DNA from: Candidatus Pelearchaeum sp.
Lineage (GTDB): Archaea; Thermoproteota; Nitrososphaeria_A; Caldarchaeales; Caldarchaeaceae
DNA length: 21,713 nucleotides
Assembly: GCA_015520425.1 (NCBI GenBank)
Contig: WAQC01000119.1
Coordinates: 1-21,713, forward strand
Direction: 5' to 3'
In this document: positions 20,732-21,713 of the stretch, one piece after another
How the letters are laid out: each line of letters opens with the position of its first letter
How positions within the stretch are numbered: the first letter of the stretch is position 1
The notes under the pieces: model-generated
Told to the model about the DNA's origin: nothing
The model's input: only the letters and a program-made list of their open reading frames with translations
Database searches by the model: none
Position numbers and translations under genes: made by a program

Positions 20732-21713
20732 ATGTACGCCGTTGAGCTGGATAATATCGTGAAAAAGTTTGGTAATGTGGCGGCGGTGGATAACGTATCA
20801 CTAAAGATAAGGGAGAATGAATTCTTCTCACTCCTAGGGCCAAGTGGATGCGGTAAAACGACAACGCTCAGAATAATCGCTGGCCTTGAGGAGCCTGACA
20901 GCGGCGTAGTAAAGCTCCACGGCCAGGATGTTACCGACGTTCCCACACATAAGCGAAACATCGGCATGGTCTTCCAGCATCTGGCACTCTTCCCCCACAT
21001 GAACGTCTTTGAAAACGTGGCATTCGGATTAAAGATGCGTAAAGTCCCCAAGAACGAGATAAAGAACCGCGTGAAGATGATTCTTGAAGTTGTTGACCTC
21101 AGCGGCATGGAGGCTAGGAGGATAAACCAGCTCAGCGGAGGCCAGCAACAAAGAGTAGCTCTCGCACGCGCATTAGTAACAGAGCCAAGCGTCCTATTGC
21201 TTGACGAGCCCCTAGGGGCTCTAGACCTCAAGATAAGGCAGCACATGATGGTTGAGCTGAAGAACATACAGAGAAGAGTCGGAACAACATTCATCTACGT
21301 TACCCATGACCAGACAGAGGCTATGACCATGTCCGACCGAATAGCTATTATGAAAGACGGCCGTCTCCAGCAAGTGGGAACACCCACCGAGATATATTTC
21401 AAGCCTATGAGCGCTTTCGTGGCTTCGTTCATAGGTGAGGCGATAAACCTGATAAGGGGCAGAATTCAGGATGGGGTATTAACAACACAAGTCTTAGACC
21501 AGCCCATCCTAGTAAATCACGGCGAAAACTCCTCCGAGGCATATTTGGCGGTTAGGCCTGAGATAATTAGCATAGATAACGAGTTGGAGGGGTTGGACAA
21601 TGTATTGGATGGGATAGTTAGGGATGTGATTTTCAAGGGCTCATATATAGAGTATCGGGTTGAGGTTGGTTCGCGTATGTTCGTGGTTCATCAGCATAGC
21701 CGCGCTTTGATGC
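20732..21713 (+). CDS. potA: Polyamine-type ABC transporter ATPase (PotA-like), 3' end outside the window
   Basis: This ATPase of the importer is visible for 327 residues and is open at the window end. Walker A is GPSGCGKT (36-43) and the Q-loop is VFQHLALFPHM (80-90). The signature is LSGGQQQRVALARA (134-147), Walker B is VLLLDEP (154-160) and the H-loop is VTHDQTEAMTMSDR (190-203). After residue 230 a C-terminal TOBE domain begins (FIGEAINLIRGRIQDG..., LAVRPEIISI). This is typical of the 350-370-residue PotA/MalK group and often has a regulatory role. It contrasts with the ATPase at 6411, which lacks this domain. The ATG at 20732 is preceded by AGGTGAAGG and follows PotC by 11 bases. No stop or frameshift is seen in the visible part. 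Confidence 0.94.
   Translation, partial: MYAVELDNIVKKFGNVAAVDNVSLKIRENEFFSLLGPSGCGKTTTLRIIAGLEEPDSGVVKLHGQDVTDVPTHKRNIGMVFQHLALFPHMNVFENVAFGLKMRKVPKNEIKNRVKMILEVVDLSGMEARRINQLSGGQQQRVALARALVTEPSVLLLDEPLGALDLKIRQHMMVELKNIQRRVGTTFIYVTHDQTEAMTMSDRIAIMKDGRLQQVGTPTEIYFKPMSAFVASFIGEAINLIRGRIQDGVLTTQVLDQPILVNHGENSSEAYLAVRPEIISIDNELEGLDNVLDGIVRDVIFKGSYIEYRVEVGSRMFVVHQHSRALM

Noticed and set aside
20728..21294. Long open frame (188 codons) on the minus strand opposite the PotA-like gene
   Set aside because: It is antisense to a strongly conserved ABC ATPase. The translation is low-complexity and shows no domain or SD.
1..21713. CRISPR array, insertion sequence or attachment site
   Set aside because: No regularly spaced repeats, transposase or recombinase genes, or terminal inverted repeats were seen.

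Overview
This is an archaeal chromosome segment. The evidence is an archaeal-type uS12 ribosomal protein, the D subunit of an archaeal V/A-type ATPase, pantoate kinase (the archaeal route to CoA), a thiolase paired with a DUF35 zinc-ribbon partner, and a WtpA-type oxyanion transporter. Shine-Dalgarno (SD) sites read GGTGAT, GTG and TTG starts are frequent, and TATA boxes sit about 25 bases before predicted transcription starts. The gene mix suggests a thermophilic member of the Thermoproteota or Nitrososphaeria/Caldarchaeia side. That placement is inference; no rRNA is present to settle it. No tRNA, rRNA, insertion sequence or CRISPR array was seen.

Layout. (1) 1-1890, plus strand: the C-terminal two thirds of a divergent CstA-family carbon-starvation/peptide transporter, cut by the window edge, then rpsL standing alone. 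(2) 1904-4521, minus strand: an AidB/ACAD11-type acyl-CoA dehydrogenase, a winged-helix protein with an acidic tail, and a small HELLH metalloprotease-like protein. (3) 4612-7103, plus strand: a complete tungstate/molybdate ABC importer (binding protein, permease, ATPase). (4) 7105-13557, minus strand: a long, closely spaced gene run. In transcription order it holds a thiolase, its DUF35 partner, an FAD amine/imino-acid oxidoreductase, three small unrecognised membrane or exported proteins, deoxyribose-phosphate aldolase, an ECF S-component-like membrane protein and pantoate kinase. (5) 13644-14806, minus strand: ATPase subunit D, followed by a probable 40-residue coiled-coil ORF and a 117-residue unknown protein. 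(6) 14877-17473, minus strand: a saccharopine-dehydrogenase-family enzyme and a class III aminotransferase. (7) 17769-21713, plus strand and divergent from region 6: a PotD-PotB-PotC-PotA polyamine-type ABC importer, with PotA cut by the window end.

How they may work together. Regions 6 and 7 look like a polyamine (or related diamine/amino-acid) uptake and metabolism module around a shared divergent promoter region. The aminotransferase could act on terminal amines, and the saccharopine-dehydrogenase relative could be a carboxy(nor)spermidine-dehydrogenase-like or lysine/opine-type enzyme. The minus-strand enzyme has an apparently long leader of about 165 bases with several inverted repeats, the most unusual non-coding stretch here. 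In region 4 the S-component gene runs directly into pantoate kinase, making it a candidate CoA-precursor transporter. The thiolase has its candidate nucleophilic cysteine one position away from the usual site.
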